The notes under the pieces: generated by a model
Database searches by the model: none
Told to the model about the DNA's origin: nothing
Seen by the model: the letters and a program-made list of their open reading frames with translations, nothing else
Translations under genes and position numbers: made by a program
Shown: piece by piece, positions 34,102 through 44,305 of the stretch
How positions within the stretch are numbered: the first letter of the stretch is position 1
Layout of the letters: the number at the start of each line of letters is the position of its first letter
DNA from: Actinocorallia sp. API 0066
Lineage (GTDB): Bacteria; Actinomycetota; Actinomycetes; Streptosporangiales; Streptosporangiaceae
Reading direction: 5' to 3'
Assembly (NCBI RefSeq): GCF_020991275.1
Contig: NZ_JAJLQY010000005.1
Coordinates: 62,001 to 126,000 of the forward strand
Length of the DNA: 64,000 nucleotides

Positions 34102-35280
34102 ATGTCCGGTCCTGACGACTCCCGGCCCGAGGGTCGGGCGCTCCCGACGGAGTCGGGACTTGCGAAGAGCCCGGCCGCCGCGCGCACCCTTCCCTCCGGT
34201 CCCGCCACCGACGAGGGGCCTCCGGCGTCCCCGTGGTGGGCGCCGGTGATCCCGCCCGCCGATCCCGTCGACCCCGTCGATCCCGTCGACCAGGTGCTCG
34301 CCGCGCCCGTCCGCGAGCCCGAGTCCTCCGGCGAGTTCCTCACCGGCACGATCGTGCCCAAGGGCCCGGAGATCCCGCCCGCCGAGGCGACGATCACCGG
34401 CGAGCCCCGCTGGGCCGCCGAGCCGCCCCCGCCCGCCCGGACACCGCCGGGCCCGGTCGGGCCTTCCGCCTCTTCCGACTCCGTGGTGCACCTGGCCGCC
34501 CGGCGCGACCCGCCACCTCCCCCGCCGCCTCCGGCGGAGCCGCCCGCCCCCGAGCCGCCCTCCTCACACCGGGCACCGCGCCGTCGCGGCCGGCTCCCCC
34601 TGTACCTGGCGCTCGCGCTGGTGCCCGCGATCGCCGTCGCGACACTCGCCGCCGTCGTCCTCATGAAGCCCGGCACCCCGGTTCCGGCCGTCGTCCCCTC
34701 GCCCCCGGCCGCCGTGACGACCCCCGTCCCGTCCAGCACGCCGACCGGGCCCGGCGCCACCGGCGTGCCCGCCGTGGACGCCGCCGCGACCGACCCGAGG
34801 CCGCTCAGCGTGAGCGAGATCTTTCCCGAGCGGCGGATCACCCTGGACGGCCGCATCTTCACCGCCGACCGACGCTCACTCAACCTCCGCTGCGACTACG
34901 CGGCGACGGGCGCGATGTCCAGGGCGCTCATCCGGAACGACTGCCAGGCCGTGGTGCGGACGACGTTCGTCAGCGACGACGGCAGGACCGGCGTGACGGT
35001 CGGTGTGGTGGCGATGCCGACCAAGCGGATCGCGATCACCGTGCAGAAGTCCGGCAGCCCGCCGCGCCGGGGCCAGTGGTTCGTCGGGCTGCCAGGCAAG
35101 CGCACCAAGGCGATCAGCGAGCCCGGCGGCTACGCGGCGGCCACCACCTACGGCAGGTACATCCTGTACGTCTACGTACGGCAGCTGGAGGGCCGCAAGC
35201 CCGCCAAGGGCGACCGTACCCAGGCCAGGCTCGGCACCGCCTTCATCGGCTACGTGAGCGCCCCGCTGAGGCAGCGCTAG
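34102..35280 (+). CDS. Single-pass membrane protein, paralogue 2
   Basis: 392 aa. Pro/Ala/Glu-rich disordered N-terminus (1-160), one membrane helix (about 165-188), a Pro/Thr-rich linker and a C-terminal domain (about 230-392) that aligns with the previous gene: DPRPLSVSEIFPERRITL with DPRPLKAGEVFQKKRF, then the two-Cys region (LRCDYAA, RNDCQAV) and the V/Y-rich end. Its stop overlaps the truA stop by three bases. Tandem duplication is the likely origin. Function unknown; a cell-envelope sensor or adaptor is possible. Confidence 0.75.
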   Translation: MSGPDDSRPEGRALPTESGLAKSPAAARTLPSGPATDEGPPASPWWAPVIPPADPVDPVDPVDQVLAAPVREPESSGEFLTGTIVPKGPEIPPAEATITGEPRWAAEPPPPARTPPGPVGPSASSDSVVHLAARRDPPPPPPPPAEPPAPEPPSSHRAPRRRGRLPLYLALALVPAIAVATLAAVVLMKPGTPVPAVVPSPPAAVTTPVPSSTPTGPGATGVPAVDAAATDPRPLSVSEIFPERRITLDGRIFTADRRSLNLRCDYAATGAMSRALIRNDCQAVVRTTFVSDDGRTGVTVGVVAMPTKRIAITVQKSGSPPRRGQWFVGLPGKRTKAISEPGGYAAATTYGRYILYVYVRQLEGRKPAKGDRTQARLGTAFIGYVSAPLRQR

Positions 35281-36143
35281 CCGACGGGGTACCCGACGCT
35301 CGGCGGCAGCGGCACCGACGGCGGCGCGAGCGTCCTGACCCTGCGGGTCTCCTGCGCGCGCGCGGCGAGCTGCCCGGCCTCCGGGTAGACGATCTCCACG
35401 AGGCTCAGCCCGTGCGCCGGCGCGACCTTCACCGCGGAGTCCCGCACCCCCGCCGCCAGCACCTCGGCGGGCCACTCGACGGGCTTGCGGCCGTCGCCGA
35501 CCGACAGCAGCGCCCCGACCAACGCGCGGACCATCGAGTGGCAGAACGCGTCCGCCTCGACCGTCGCGACGGCGAGCCGCTCCCCGCGCCGCTCCCACTC
35601 GTACCGCAGCAGCCGCCGGATCGTCGTCGCGCCCTCGCGCTTACGGCAGTACGCGGCGAAGTCATGCTCGCCGACGAGCAGCGCCGCCGCCGCGTTCATC
35701 CGGTCCACGTGCAGGGGGCGCGGGTGCCAGACGGTGGCGCGCCGGTCCAGCGGCGGCACCCCGGTCGGCTCGTCGCTCACCCGGTACTCGTAGCGGCGGC
35801 GCAGCGCGGAGAAGCGGGCGTCGAAGCCGTCGGGGGCGAGCGTCACCCCGGTCACCCGCACGTCCGGCGGCAGCACCGCGGCCAGCCGCCGCGTCATCGC
35901 GCCGCTGATCTGCTGGTAGTTCGGGTACGGCACCACAACGTGCGCCACCTGGCCCGTCGCGTGCACGCCCGCGTCGGTACGGCCCGCCACGGTCAGCACC
36001 GGCGGCGGGTCGAGCCGCATGATCCGGGCCAGCGCGTCCTCCACGACGCCCTGGACCGTGCGCTGCTCGGGCTGCCGCGCCCAACCCGCGAAGTCCGACC
36101 CGTCATAGGAGATGTCGAGCCGGAGCCTTACCAACGACGTCAT
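35277..36143 (-). CDS. truA: tRNA pseudouridine synthase A
   Basis: Modifies U38-40 of the anticodon arm. 288 aa. Catalytic Asp in the GRTDAGVHA motif (about residues 54-62), preceded by the conserved DISYDGSDFAGWARQP block. C-terminal domain has RRYEYRVSD and MVRALVGALLSVGDG. Located downstream of rplQ, as in many bacteria. Confidence 0.97.
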   Translation of the reverse strand: MTSLVRLRLDISYDGSDFAGWARQPEQRTVQGVVEDALARIMRLDPPPVLTVAGRTDAGVHATGQVAHVVVPYPNYQQISGAMTRRLAAVLPPDVRVTGVTLAPDGFDARFSALRRRYEYRVSDEPTGVPPLDRRATVWHPRPLHVDRMNAAAALLVGEHDFAAYCRKREGATTIRRLLRYEWERRGERLAVATVEADAFCHSMVRALVGALLSVGDGRKPVEWPAEVLAAGVRDSAVKVAPAHGLSLVEIVYPEAGQLAARAQETRRVRTLAPPSVPLPPSVGYPVG

Positions 36144-36193
36144 GTCCCCGCTTCCCGCGTCCTCGGTTTCCCTGCCAGTCTCTCAAACGCCGC

Positions 36194-36227
36194 GGACCCG
36201 CCGCCCCGGATCTGGGACGGCGGGCCC
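36194..36227 (-). terminator. rplQ terminator
   Basis: 10-bp stem with one A/C mismatch (GGACCCGCCG with CGGCGGGCCC), 16 bases past the rplQ stop. Confidence 0.7.
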
Positions 36228-36243
36228 GAATCAGGCTCGCGTT

Positions 36244-36756
36244 TTACTTGGCCTCGTCGGCCTTGTCCGCGCCGGCCTCGGTCGCCTCCGCGGCCTCGGC
36301 CGCCGGGGTCTCCTCGGTCGTCTCGGCCGGGGTCTCCTCGGCCTTCGGCGCGGTCTCCTCCGCCGGGGCGGTGGTCTTGCGCACCGTCACACCCGCGACC
36401 TGCTCGGCGACGAGCTCGATGACCGCCATGGGGGCGTTGTCGCCCTTGCGGGGGCCGATCTTGGTGATCCGGGTGTAGCCGCCGGGACGCTCCGCGAAGT
36501 GCGGGCCGATCTCGGTGAACAGCTTGTGCACCACGCCCTTGTCGCGGACGGTCCGCAGCACCAGACGGCGGTTGGCGATGTCGCCCTTCTTCGCCTTGGT
36601 GATCAGCTTCTCGGCCACGGGACGGAGGCGGCGGGCCTTCGCCTCGGTGGTGGTGATGCGGCCGTGCTCAAAAAGCTGGGTGGCGAGGTTCGCCAGGATC
36701 AGCTTCTCGTGCGCCGGGCTGCCGCCGAGGCGGGCTCCCTTGGTGGGCCTGGGCAT
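36244..36756 (-). CDS. rplQ: 50S ribosomal protein L17
   Basis: Around the exit tunnel. 170 aa; the first 118 residues are the core ([20 protein letters not shown]). A 50-residue Ala/Glu/Thr-rich acidic tail ([20 protein letters not shown]) is extra relative to the 120-aa family norm. Last gene of the alpha operon. Confidence 0.97.
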   Translation of the reverse strand: MPRPTKGARLGGSPAHEKLILANLATQLFEHGRITTTEAKARRLRPVAEKLITKAKKGDIANRRLVLRTVRDKGVVHKLFTEIGPHFAERPGGYTRITKIGPRKGDNAPMAVIELVAEQVAGVTVRKTTAPAEETAPKAEETPAETTEETPAAEAAEATEAGADKADEAK

Positions 36757-36829
36757 GGCACTTCCTTCCTGCTCCAGCCGTGTCAGGTACTGGAGTCAGC
36801 TGCGATTTCCTGGGGTACTGCTGGTACCG

Positions 36830-37846
36830 CTAGTACTGCTCGGTCTCCGCGAACGACTCGTCGTCGCTGTCGCCGAACGCGTCGGCGGCGGCGGTCGGGT
36901 CGAACCCGGGCGGGGAGTCCTTGAGGGACAGCCCCATGTCGTGCAGCTTCTGCTTGACTTCCTCGATCGACTTGGCGCCGAAGTTGCGGATGTCGAGCAG
37001 GTCCTGCTCGGAGCGGGCGACGAGTTCACCCACCGAGTGGATGCCCTCGCGCTTCAGGCAGTTGTAGGACCGGACCGTGAGGTTCAGGTCCTCGATCGGC
37101 AGCGCCATGTCGGCGGCGAGCTGCGCGTCGTGGACCGTCGGCCCCATCTCGATGCCCTCGGCGTCCACGTTGAGCTCGCGGGCCAGGCCGAACAGCTCGA
37201 CGAGGGTCTTGCCGGCCGACGCGACGGCGTCGCGCGGCAGCATGCAGTGCTTGGTCTCGACGTCGAGGATCAGCCGGTCGAAGTCCGTGCGCTGCTCGAC
37301 ACGGGTCGCCTCGACCTTGTAGGTGACCTTGAGGACCGGGGAGTAGATGGAGTCGATCGGGATCCGGCCGATCTCCTGCCCCGGCTGCTTGTTCTGCACC
37401 GCCGAGACGTAGCCCCGGCCGCGCTCGACCGTCAGCTCCATCTCCAGCTTCGCCTTGCCGTTCAGCGTGGCGATCTTCAGGTCGGGGTTGTGCACCTCGA
37501 CGCCGGTCGGCGGCGCGATGTCCGCCGCGGTGACGTCACCCGGGCCCTGCTTGCGCAGGTACATGACCACCGGCTCGTCGAGCTCGGAGGACACGACGAG
37601 CTGCTTCAGGTTCAGGATGATGTCGGTGAGGTCCTCCTTGACGCCCGGCACGGTGGAGAACTCGTGCAGGACGCCCTCGACCCGGATGCTCGTGACGGCG
37701 GCGCCGGGGATCGAGGACAGGAGGGTGCGGCGCAGCGAGTTGCCGATGGTGTAGCCGAAGCCCGGCTCCAGCGGCTCGATGACGAACCGGCTGCGGTACT
37801 CGTCGACCTGCTCTTCGGTGAGAGAGGGACGCTGTGCGATGAGCAT
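36830..37846 (-). CDS. rpoA: RNA polymerase subunit alpha
   Basis: 338 aa. N-terminal dimerisation domain ([22 protein letters not shown]) and C-terminal helix-hairpin domain ([20 protein letters not shown]) with the UP-element binding end. A 30-residue Asp/Glu tail follows. Separated from rpsD by a hairpin, so it may have its own promoter. Confidence 0.98.
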   Translation of the reverse strand: MLIAQRPSLTEEQVDEYRSRFVIEPLEPGFGYTIGNSLRRTLLSSIPGAAVTSIRVEGVLHEFSTVPGVKEDLTDIILNLKQLVVSSELDEPVVMYLRKQGPGDVTAADIAPPTGVEVHNPDLKIATLNGKAKLEMELTVERGRGYVSAVQNKQPGQEIGRIPIDSIYSPVLKVTYKVEATRVEQRTDFDRLILDVETKHCMLPRDAVASAGKTLVELFGLARELNVDAEGIEMGPTVHDAQLAADMALPIEDLNLTVRSYNCLKREGIHSVGELVARSEQDLLDIRNFGAKSIEEVKQKLHDMGLSLKDSPPGFDPTAAADAFGDSDDESFAETEQY

Positions 37847-37905
37847 GATGCCCGCTTTCCGTGTGGCCGCCCGCTATATGACGGCACTGACACTTCCCTG
37901 CATGA

Positions 37906-37941
37906 GGCCCCCGGACGACGCGGAGGCGTCTTCCGGGGGCC
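37906..37941 (-). terminator. Hairpin between rpsD and rpoA
   Basis: Long stem of 15 bp with one C/T mismatch (outer GGCCCCCGGA/TCCGGGGGCC, inner GACGC/GCGTC, loop GGAG), starting 8 bases past the rpsD stop. It could terminate or attenuate transcription before rpoA. Confidence 0.7.
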
Positions 37942-37949
37942 GGTGAGCG

Positions 37950-38576
37950 CTACTTGGAGTAGAGCTCGACGATCAGCTGCTCCTGCACCTGGGTGTCGAT
38001 CTGCTGCCGGATCGGCAGCGCGTGCACCAGGATGCGCATCTTGTCGGCGACGACCTCGATCCAGGCCGGAACCTGGTGCGCCTCGGACTCGGCGCGGGCG
38101 ACGACGAACGGGGTCAGGTCGGCCGACTTGCCGCGCACCTCGATGATGTCCTTCTCGGACACCAGGAACGACGGGATGTTGACCTTCTTGCCGTTCACCA
38201 GGATGTGGTTGTGGCGGATCGCCTGACGGGCGGCGTCGCGCGACTTGGCGAACCCGGCCCGGTAGACGACGTTGTCCAGGCGGCGCTCGAGCAGCGAGAG
38301 CAGGTTCTCACCCGTCTTGCCGGTCTTGCGGTTGGCCTGCTCGTAGTAGTTGCGGAACTGCTTCTCCAGCACGCCGTAGATACGGCGGGTCTTCTGCTTC
38401 TCGCGCAGCTGGAGCTGGTACTCGGACTCCTTGGTCCGACCGCGGCCGTGCTCACCCGGAGGGTAGGGACGGCTTTCGATCGGGCACTTGGCGCCCAGGC
38501 ACTTGCTGCCCTTCAGGAACAGCTTGGTCTTCTCCCGACGGCACAGTTTGCAGTCGGCACCGGTGTAACGAGCCAT
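37950..38576 (-). CDS. rpsD: 30S ribosomal protein S4 (zinc type)
   Basis: Primary 16S binder, 208 aa. Four cysteines at the N-terminus (CKLC, CLGAKC) form a zinc finger, so this is the C+ form. S4 domain around residues 98-160 ([20 protein letters not shown]). Lies between rpsK and rpoA. Confidence 0.98.
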   Translation of the reverse strand: MARYTGADCKLCRREKTKLFLKGSKCLGAKCPIESRPYPPGEHGRGRTKESEYQLQLREKQKTRRIYGVLEKQFRNYYEQANRKTGKTGENLLSLLERRLDNVVYRAGFAKSRDAARQAIRHNHILVNGKKVNIPSFLVSEKDIIEVRGKSADLTPFVVARAESEAHQVPAWIEVVADKMRILVHALPIRQQIDTQVQEQLIVELYSK

Positions 38577-38593
38577 GTCTCCGTATTCTCCGA

Positions 38594-38998
38594 TCAGACC
38601 CGACGACGCTTCGGCGGGCGGCAGCCGTTGTGCGGCACGGGCGTGACGTCCTGGATCGAGCCGACCTCAAGGCCGGTGGCCTGGAGCGAGCGGATCGCGG
38701 TCTCCCGGCCGGAACCGGGGCCCTTCACAAAGACGTCGACCTTGCGCATGCCGTGCTCCATGGCGCGGCGGGCGGCGTTCTCGGCGGCCTGCTGGGCGGC
38801 GTACGGGGTGGACTTGCGGGAGCCCTTGAAACCCACGTGGCCGGAGGAGGCCCAGGAGATCACGTTCCCGTTGGGGTCGGTGATGGAGACGATGGTGTTG
38901 TTGAACGTGCTCTTGATGTGGGCGTGCCCGTGAGCGACGTTCTTCTTTTCCTTGCGGCGCAGCTTCTTGGCGGCGCCCTGGCGGCTCTTAGGAGGCAT
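38594..38998 (-). CDS. rpsK: 30S ribosomal protein S11
   Basis: Forms the platform with S18. 134 aa. Basic N-terminal tail (1-18), core [20 protein letters not shown], and C-terminal [18 protein letters not shown]. Normal length. Confidence 0.98.
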   Translation of the reverse strand: MPPKSRQGAAKKLRRKEKKNVAHGHAHIKSTFNNTIVSITDPNGNVISWASSGHVGFKGSRKSTPYAAQQAAENAARRAMEHGMRKVDVFVKGPGSGRETAIRSLQATGLEVGSIQDVTPVPHNGCRPPKRRRV

Positions 38999-39077
38999 TG
39001 CTCTTCTTCACTCCAGAGGTCGTCGGACCGGTCGTCGGCGGGGCGCTCCGGCTTTTCCTGGCCGGGGCCCCTACGGC

Positions 39078-39458
39078 CTACTTCTTGCCGGCCTTCTTCT
39101 TGCCGGCGACGGTCTTCTTCTTGCCCTTGCGGGTGCGCGCGTTGGTCTGCGTCCGCTGACCGTGGACCGGAAGGCCCTTGCGGTGCCGGATGCCCTGGTA
39201 GCACCCGATCTCGATCTTCCGGCGGATGTCGGCCTGCACCTCGCGGCGCAGGTCACCCTCGATCTTGTAGTTGGCGTCGATGTACTCGCGCAGCGGGATC
39301 AGCTCGGCGTCGCTGAGCTGGTGGACCCGCAGGTCACCGGAGACGCCGGTGGCTGCGAGGGTCTCGAGCGCACGGGTGCGGCCGATGCCGTAGATGTAGG
39401 TCAGCGCGACCTCCAGGCGCTTCTCACGCGGGAGGTCGACACCGGCGATGCGTGCCAT
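39078..39458 (-). CDS. rpsM: 30S ribosomal protein S13
   Basis: Contacts P-site tRNA and the L5 bridge. 126 aa. Conserved N-terminus [20 protein letters not shown] and [21 protein letters not shown] with a Lys-rich tail ([14 protein letters not shown]). Begins the S13-S11-S4 unit. Confidence 0.98.
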   Translation of the reverse strand: MARIAGVDLPREKRLEVALTYIYGIGRTRALETLAATGVSGDLRVHQLSDAELIPLREYIDANYKIEGDLRREVQADIRRKIEIGCYQGIRHRKGLPVHGQRTQTNARTRKGKKKTVAGKKKAGKK

Positions 39459-39637
39459 CGGGCAGTGTCCTTTCGTTCAGGCGGAGGTCCTACCGACCGC
39501 GGTCCCGTCCCTGCCCAGGGCGGGCCCCGGCCTCCGACCGGGGGTCACTCACCCGTATCCCTCCGCCGTGCGGCGGCGGGACGCGGTGAACTGCGGCCTG
39601 TTGTTTTGTTGTGTTGTCGCGAGCGGAGCTGAGAGCC

Positions 39638-39751
39638 TCAGCCCTGACGCTGCTTGTGGCGCGGGTCCTGGCAGATCACCATGACGCGGCCGTGCCGACG
39701 GATGACGCGGCACTTGGAGCAGATCTTCTTGACGCTCGGCTTGACCTTCAC
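39638..39751 (-). CDS. rpmJ: 50S ribosomal protein L36 (zinc type)
   Basis: 37 aa from GTG 39751: begins (M)[20 protein letters not shown] and ends PRHKQRQG. Zn ligands are Cys at about 11, 14 and 27 with His at 32, so the C+ form. It sits 76 bp after infA and before rpsM. Confidence 0.97.
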   Translation of the reverse strand: MKVKPSVKKICSKCRVIRRHGRVMVICQDPRHKQRQG

Positions 39752-39827
39752 GTGGGTCTCCTGACGTGTTCGCAGGGTCATTCCCGTCCGCCACGACGGG
39801 AAAGGCAACCCTCTGCTGGTGCTTGGG

Positions 39828-40049
39828 CTACTTGTAGCGGTAGACGATCCGGCCGCGAGTCAGGTCGTAGGGAGACAACTCCACCACCACCCGGTCATCG
39901 GGGAGGATCCGGATGTAGTGCATCCGCATCTTGCCGCTGATGTGCGCGAGGACCTTGTGCCCGTTGTCCAGTTCCACCCGGAACATGGCGTTCGGGAGGG
40001 ACTCGACGACAACGCCCTCGATCTCGATGGCGCCTTCCTTCTTGGCCAT
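39828..40049 (-). CDS. infA: Translation initiation factor IF-1
   Basis: 73 aa OB-fold that occupies the ribosomal A site during initiation: [20 protein letters not shown], ending [13 protein letters not shown] 40049 is the standard start; a longer frame upstream is not conserved. Confidence 0.98.
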   Translation of the reverse strand: MAKKEGAIEIEGVVVESLPNAMFRVELDNGHKVLAHISGKMRMHYIRILPDDRVVVELSPYDLTRGRIVYRYK

Positions 40050-40353
40050 GACCTCCGCGCTTCGCTGCTCGGTTACGTCTTCCTCCGTGGGGACACACGC
40101 ACGCCCGGCCGCGGCCGGCGACGGCGGAGTCCTCACGGAAGGTCCAACCCGCGCCCCGTGCGGGGCGTCCGAGACCCGATAACCCGGAATTCGAAGCCGT
40201 TCAGTCGAAACGGTGTTCGATCAAGGGGCGCATGACGGGTCTGATACTGGACCGAATAGCGAGTCTACGCGACGCGCCCGAGAATGCGAAATCAGCGACC
40301 CGCCGCCGCCTTACCGGCTTTCCCGCGCGCTTACGGGAGGGTACGTTGCTGCC
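40050..40353. other. Divergent spacer infA / HTH-protein gene
   Basis: No gene is seen. The minus strand should carry the infA promoter and leader. Hairpins are present at 40105-40118 (CCGGCCGCGGCCGG palindrome) and 40152-40167 (CGCCCC-GTGC-GGGGCG). On the plus strand TACGTT at 40342-40347 precedes the ATG at 40354 by 6 nt and fits a leaderless start. I could not assign a -35. Confidence 0.45.
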
Positions 40354-40899
40354 ATGGCGGCTTATGACTTCGAACTGGTCCTCAGCAGACCAGTCTTCGA
40401 GCATGAGCTCGACTCGCTCTTCGAGCGGACCCAAGGGTACGTCACCGTCTCCTTCGTGGGCTCCGCCGCCGACGTCACCGGCCCCGCCAACGCGCGCTGC
40501 AGCTGGGACGCGCCGACCCTGGCCCACGCGATGGTCGAGGTCGTGGCCCATGTCGAGGCCGCGGCGCCCGGCATCGTGGTCCGCCGGGTCGAGGCCGATC
40601 CGCTGCTCTCGGCCCGCGAGATCGCCGAACGCGTCGGCCGGACCGTCGAGTCGGTGCGGCTGGCCTCCACCGGCCAGCGCGGGCCCGGCGGGTTCCCCGC
40701 ACCCGAGCAGCACCGGCTGTGGCGTTGGTCACACATCTCGGCCTGGTACGGCATCGACGACGCCACCCTGGACGAGGCGGCGCCCACCACCCGCGCCGTC
40801 AACGGCTGGCTCGCGCTCCGCGAGGTCGTCCCCGAACTGGCGCCCGACCCGCGCGCCCTCGTGCAGGCGCTCACCCGCACGATCCGCGCCTCGGCCTGA
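40354..40899 (+). CDS. Small HTH-containing protein of unknown function
   Basis: 181 aa. An N-terminal alpha/beta part (1-75) with VTVSFVGSAADVTGPANARC precedes a likely excisionase/MerR-like winged HTH (LLSAREIAERVGRTVESVRL, then PAPEQHRLWRWSHISAWYG). No effector domain is recognised. The first ATG at 40354 with TACGTT 6 nt upstream suggests leaderless expression. Could be a small DNA-binding protein. Confidence 0.65.
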   Translation: MAAYDFELVLSRPVFEHELDSLFERTQGYVTVSFVGSAADVTGPANARCSWDAPTLAHAMVEVVAHVEAAAPGIVVRRVEADPLLSAREIAERVGRTVESVRLASTGQRGPGGFPAPEQHRLWRWSHISAWYGIDDATLDEAAPTTRAVNGWLALREVVPELAPDPRALVQALTRTIRASA

Positions 40900-40903
40900 C
40901 GCG

Positions 40904-41350
40904 CTAGCGGGAGCCCGGCGGCCTGGTGCCGAAGATCGTGCTGGCCAGCAGCACCGCGCCCCACGGCCCGGCCACCCACAGGAACCACGGGTAGATCAGG
41001 CTGCCGGACGCCACCACCGTCACCAGCCAGATGCTGAAGGTGATCAGGTTCACCGTCGCGTACCCGGCCCAGGCGGCCCGCAGGCCCTTCTCGTACCTCG
41101 TCATCTCGGCACCCGGCCTGGTCGCCGGGACCGGCTGCGACGCGGGGATGGGCAGGTCGTACATGTCCTGCTCGGGCAGATCCGCGGTGAGCGCCTCAAG
41201 GTCGCCGATCGTCCGGGCGGCGTACGCGGCGGCGAGCCGCTCGTTCAGCTCGTCGTGGTTCAGCCGGCCCTGCGCGAAGTTGTCACGGAGGATCTCCGCG
41301 AACCGGTCGCGGTCCCTGTCGGAAGCCCGCATCTCCGGGTTCGACGGCAT
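40904..41350 (-). CDS. DUF1707 membrane protein
   Basis: 148 aa. N-terminal DUF1707 (about 3-55: MRASDRDRDRFAEILRDNF, then LNHDELNERLAAAYAARTIGDL), a Pro-rich linker and a C-terminal two-helix 2TM-type domain (TVNLITFSIWLVTVVASG and WFLWVAGPWGAVLLAST). ATG 41350 has GAGGGAG at good spacing; a GTG three codons upstream would leave SD directly adjacent. DUF1707 is common in actinobacteria; function unknown. Confidence 0.75.
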   Translation of the reverse strand: MPSNPEMRASDRDRDRFAEILRDNFAQGRLNHDELNERLAAAYAARTIGDLEALTADLPEQDMYDLPIPASQPVPATRPGAEMTRYEKGLRAAWAGYATVNLITFSIWLVTVVASGSLIYPWFLWVAGPWGAVLLASTIFGTRPPGSR

Positions 41351-41414
41351 CCGTGTCACTCCCTCGTCCCGGTGTCGCTCTCCGGGTGTCCGCTTACGCC
41401 GAGCCGATCAAGGC

Positions 41415-42230
41415 TCAGCCCAATTCTGCGACGCGTTCCCGCCAACCATCAAGTGCCGTGAGCACCTGGGGTCCGTCGGGTGTGATCGCGACGGTGTGCT
41501 CGAAGTGCGCCGACGGCTTACCGTCCTCGGTCACCACGGTCCACCCGTCGGCCTTCTCCTCGGTGCCGGCCGCGCCGAGGTTCACCATCGGCTCGATCGC
41601 GAACACCATGCCGGGACCCAGCTGCATCCCGGCGCCCTTGCGCCCGACGTTCGGGATGAACGGCTCCATGTGCATCTCGGTGCCGATGCCGTGGCCGCCG
41701 TAGCCCTCAACGATCCCGTACCGGCCCTGAGCGCGCACGTACGACTCGACGGCGTGCCCGATGTCCCCCAGCCGCCCGCCGACGCGGCAGGCCGCCAGGC
41801 CCCGCCACAGGGACTCCTCGGTGACGTCCAGCAGCTTCGCGACGTCCGGGGCCACCTCGCCGACCGGAACGGTCACCGCGGCGTCGCCGTGCCAGCCGTC
41901 GACGATCGCGCCGCAGTCGATGGAGACGACGTCGCCCTCCCGCAACACCCTGTCGGCGCGCGGGATGCAGTGCACGATCTCCTCGTTCACCGAGGTGCAC
42001 AGGGTGGCCGGGAAGGGGGTGATCGGCCCGGGTACGCCGATGAAGGATGGGACGCCGCCGTTGCCGCGGATGTTGTCCTCGGCGATCCGGTCCAGGTCCA
42101 GCGTGGTCACGCCCGGCTTCACCGCCGCCGCGACCAGCGCCAGCGTCTCGCCCACGAGCCGCCCCGCGACCCGCATGAGCTCGATCTGCTCCGGCGTCTT
42201 CAGCTGGATGCGCGTCCGCCTTCTGAACAC
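41415..42230 (-). CDS. map: Methionine aminopeptidase type I
   Basis: Removes N-terminal Met. 271 aa. Metal ligands: DCGAIVDGWHGDAA, His in GYGGHGIGTEMHMEP, Glu in IEPMVN and Glu in the DGWTVVTEDGKPSAHFEHT block. No N-terminal zinc-finger extension, so a MetAP-I short form. GTG start at 42230. Follows adk in the secY-adk-map unit. Confidence 0.97.
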   Translation of the reverse strand: MFRRRTRIQLKTPEQIELMRVAGRLVGETLALVAAAVKPGVTTLDLDRIAEDNIRGNGGVPSFIGVPGPITPFPATLCTSVNEEIVHCIPRADRVLREGDVVSIDCGAIVDGWHGDAAVTVPVGEVAPDVAKLLDVTEESLWRGLAACRVGGRLGDIGHAVESYVRAQGRYGIVEGYGGHGIGTEMHMEPFIPNVGRKGAGMQLGPGMVFAIEPMVNLGAAGTEEKADGWTVVTEDGKPSAHFEHTVAITPDGPQVLTALDGWRERVAELG

Positions 42231-42259
42231 CCGTCCCCCCCTGCTGCCCTCGGCGCGCC

Positions 42260-42901
42260 TCAGGCGCGCAGCGCCGCGAGGGCGCGTGCGGTGACCTCTT
42301 CGACGGTCCCGGTGGCCTCGATGCCGACCAGGATCCCTTCCTTCTCGTAGAACTCCACGAGCGGCTCGGTCTGTTCCTTGTACACCTCGAGCCGGTGCCG
42401 GACGACCTCTTCCTTGTCGTCGTCCCGCTGGAAGAGCTGGCCGCCGCAGTCGTCACAGATGTCGTCGCGGCCCTCGTCGAACTCGACGTGCCAGATCCGG
42501 CCGCACTGGCCGCAGGTCCGCCGGCCCGACAGGCGGCGCACCACCTCGTCCTCGTCGACGACGAGTTCCAGCACCTTGTCCAGGCCCAGCTCGTGCTCGG
42601 CGAGGATCGCGCGCAGGGTCTCGGCCTGGGGGACGTTCCGGGGGAAGCCGTCGAGCAGGAAGCCACGGGCGGCGTCCGGCTGCGAGATCCTGTCGCGCAC
42701 CATCGCGACGGTCACCTCGTCGGGGACGAGGTCGCCCTTGTCCATGTACTGCTTGGCGAGCACGCCGAGCTCGGTTCCGCCACTGACGTTGGCGCGGAAG
42801 ATGTCACCTGTCGAGATTTTCGGGATCGACAGATGGGATGCGATGAACTGGGCCTGAGTTCCCTTGCCCGCTCCCGGGGGGCCCACGAGCACGATACGCA
42901 C
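42260..42901 (-). CDS. adk: Adenylate kinase with zinc-binding LID
   Basis: 213 aa. P-loop [10 protein letters not shown] (7-16), NMP-binding STGDIFRA and a long LID with four cysteines (CGQC, CDDC) that replace the enterobacterial form, so it should bind zinc. The GTG at 42901 overlaps the secY stop (TAGTG). Confidence 0.98.
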   Translation of the reverse strand: MRIVLVGPPGAGKGTQAQFIASHLSIPKISTGDIFRANVSGGTELGVLAKQYMDKGDLVPDEVTVAMVRDRISQPDAARGFLLDGFPRNVPQAETLRAILAEHELGLDKVLELVVDEDEVVRRLSGRRTCGQCGRIWHVEFDEGRDDICDDCGGQLFQRDDDKEEVVRHRLEVYKEQTEPLVEFYEKEGILVGIEATGTVEEVTARALAALRA

Positions 42902-44202
42902 TAGCGGAGGAAACCTTCGTAACTACGCTGCTGGAGCTGAGATTCGATCTGCTTCACGGTGTCCAACCCAACGCCGACGATGATCAGGATGCTGGTGCCG
43001 CCGAAGGGGAAGTCGTTCGCCGCCTGGATGAGGGAGAACGCGACCAACGGGATGAGGGCGACCAGACCCAGGTAGAGCGCGCCGGGAGCGGTGATCCGCG
43101 TGAGCACGTAGTCGAGGTACTCGGCGGTCGGCCGCCCCGGACGGATACCCGGGATGAAACCACCGTACTTCTTCATGTTGTCGGCGACTTCAGTGGGGTT
43201 GAACGTGATGGCCACGTAGAAGTACGTGAAGAAGATGATCAGACCGAAGGTGATCGCCATGTTCACCGGGTTGTCCTGCTGGAGGTAGGGCAGGACGTAC
43301 TTGCCGAGGAACTCGCTCTCCGGCCACAGCTGGCCCCCGAGCTGCGGCAGGTACAGCAGCGACGAGGCGAAGATCACGGGGATGATGCCCGCCTGGTTGA
43401 CCTTCAGCGGGATGTAGGTCGAGGTGCCGCCGTACATGCGGCGGCCGACCATCCGCTTGGCGTACTGCACCGGGATGCGTCGCTGCGCCTGCTCCACGAA
43501 CACGACGGCCGCGACGATCGCCAGACCCACGAGCAGCACGATCGTGAAGACGAAGCCGCCCTTGGTCTGGAAGATGTTGATGAACTGCTGCGGGAACGTC
43601 GCCACAACGGTCGTGAAGATGAGGATCGACATGCCGTTGCCGATGCCCCGGTCGGTGATCAGCTCGCCCAGCCACATGATGACGCCGGTGCCCGCGGTCA
43701 TCACCACCACCATCGTGATGATGGTGAAGAACGAGTTGTCGTACAGCACGTCGACGTTCTGCCCGCTGAACAGGTTGCCCGTCGAGGCCATCGCGACGAT
43801 GCCGGTCGACTGCAGGATCGCCAGCGCGATCGTCAGGTACCGGGTGTACTGCGTGATCTTGCTGGTACCGGCCTGGCCCTCCTTCTTGAGGGCTTCCAGC
43901 CGTGGGATCACCACGGTCAGCAGCTGCAGGATGATGCTCGCGGTGATGTACGGCATGATGCCGAGCGCAAAGACCGAGAGCTTGAGCAGCGCACCGCCGC
44001 TGAACAGGTTGATGAGCGAGTACAGGCTCGCGTTGGCCCCCGACTCGGCGGCCTCGATCGCGCCTTGCACGGCGGCCACGTTCACACCCGGTGTCGGGAG
44101 GAGCGAGCCCACCCGGAACACAAAGATGATCATCAACGTGAAAAGCAGCTTCTTGCGCAGGTCGGGCGTTTTGAACGCCCTAACGACAGCGGTGAGCACC
44201 AT
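42901..44202 (-). CDS. secY: Protein translocase SecY
   Basis: Channel subunit of SecYEG, 433 aa, about ten membrane helices. Conserved blocks: [19 protein letters not shown] at the N-terminus, a loop with [20 protein letters not shown] around 245-263 and a C-terminal [16 protein letters not shown]. 150 bp of structured spacer separates it from rplO, so an own promoter is possible. Confidence 0.98.
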   Translation of the reverse strand: MVLTAVVRAFKTPDLRKKLLFTLMIIFVFRVGSLLPTPGVNVAAVQGAIEAAESGANASLYSLINLFSGGALLKLSVFALGIMPYITASIILQLLTVVIPRLEALKKEGQAGTSKITQYTRYLTIALAILQSTGIVAMASTGNLFSGQNVDVLYDNSFFTIITMVVVMTAGTGVIMWLGELITDRGIGNGMSILIFTTVVATFPQQFINIFQTKGGFVFTIVLLVGLAIVAAVVFVEQAQRRIPVQYAKRMVGRRMYGGTSTYIPLKVNQAGIIPVIFASSLLYLPQLGGQLWPESEFLGKYVLPYLQQDNPVNMAITFGLIIFFTYFYVAITFNPTEVADNMKKYGGFIPGIRPGRPTAEYLDYVLTRITAPGALYLGLVALIPLVAFSLIQAANDFPFGGTSILIIVGVGLDTVKQIESQLQQRSYEGFLR

Positions 44203-44261
44203 TCCTCCTGCGCGTTAACGACCTGTTCAGACGGCTTGCCAGCCGTGGTTCACCATGTCCG

Positions 44262-44279
44262 GGGTCCCGGTGGGGACCC
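44262..44279 (-). other. Hairpin in the secY leader
   Basis: GGGTCCC-GGTG-GGGACCC, a perfect 7-bp stem, 60 bases before the secY start codon. Possible leader structure. Confidence 0.4.
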
Positions 44280-44305
44280 GTCGAATGCTAACAGCAGACG
44301 CGGAC

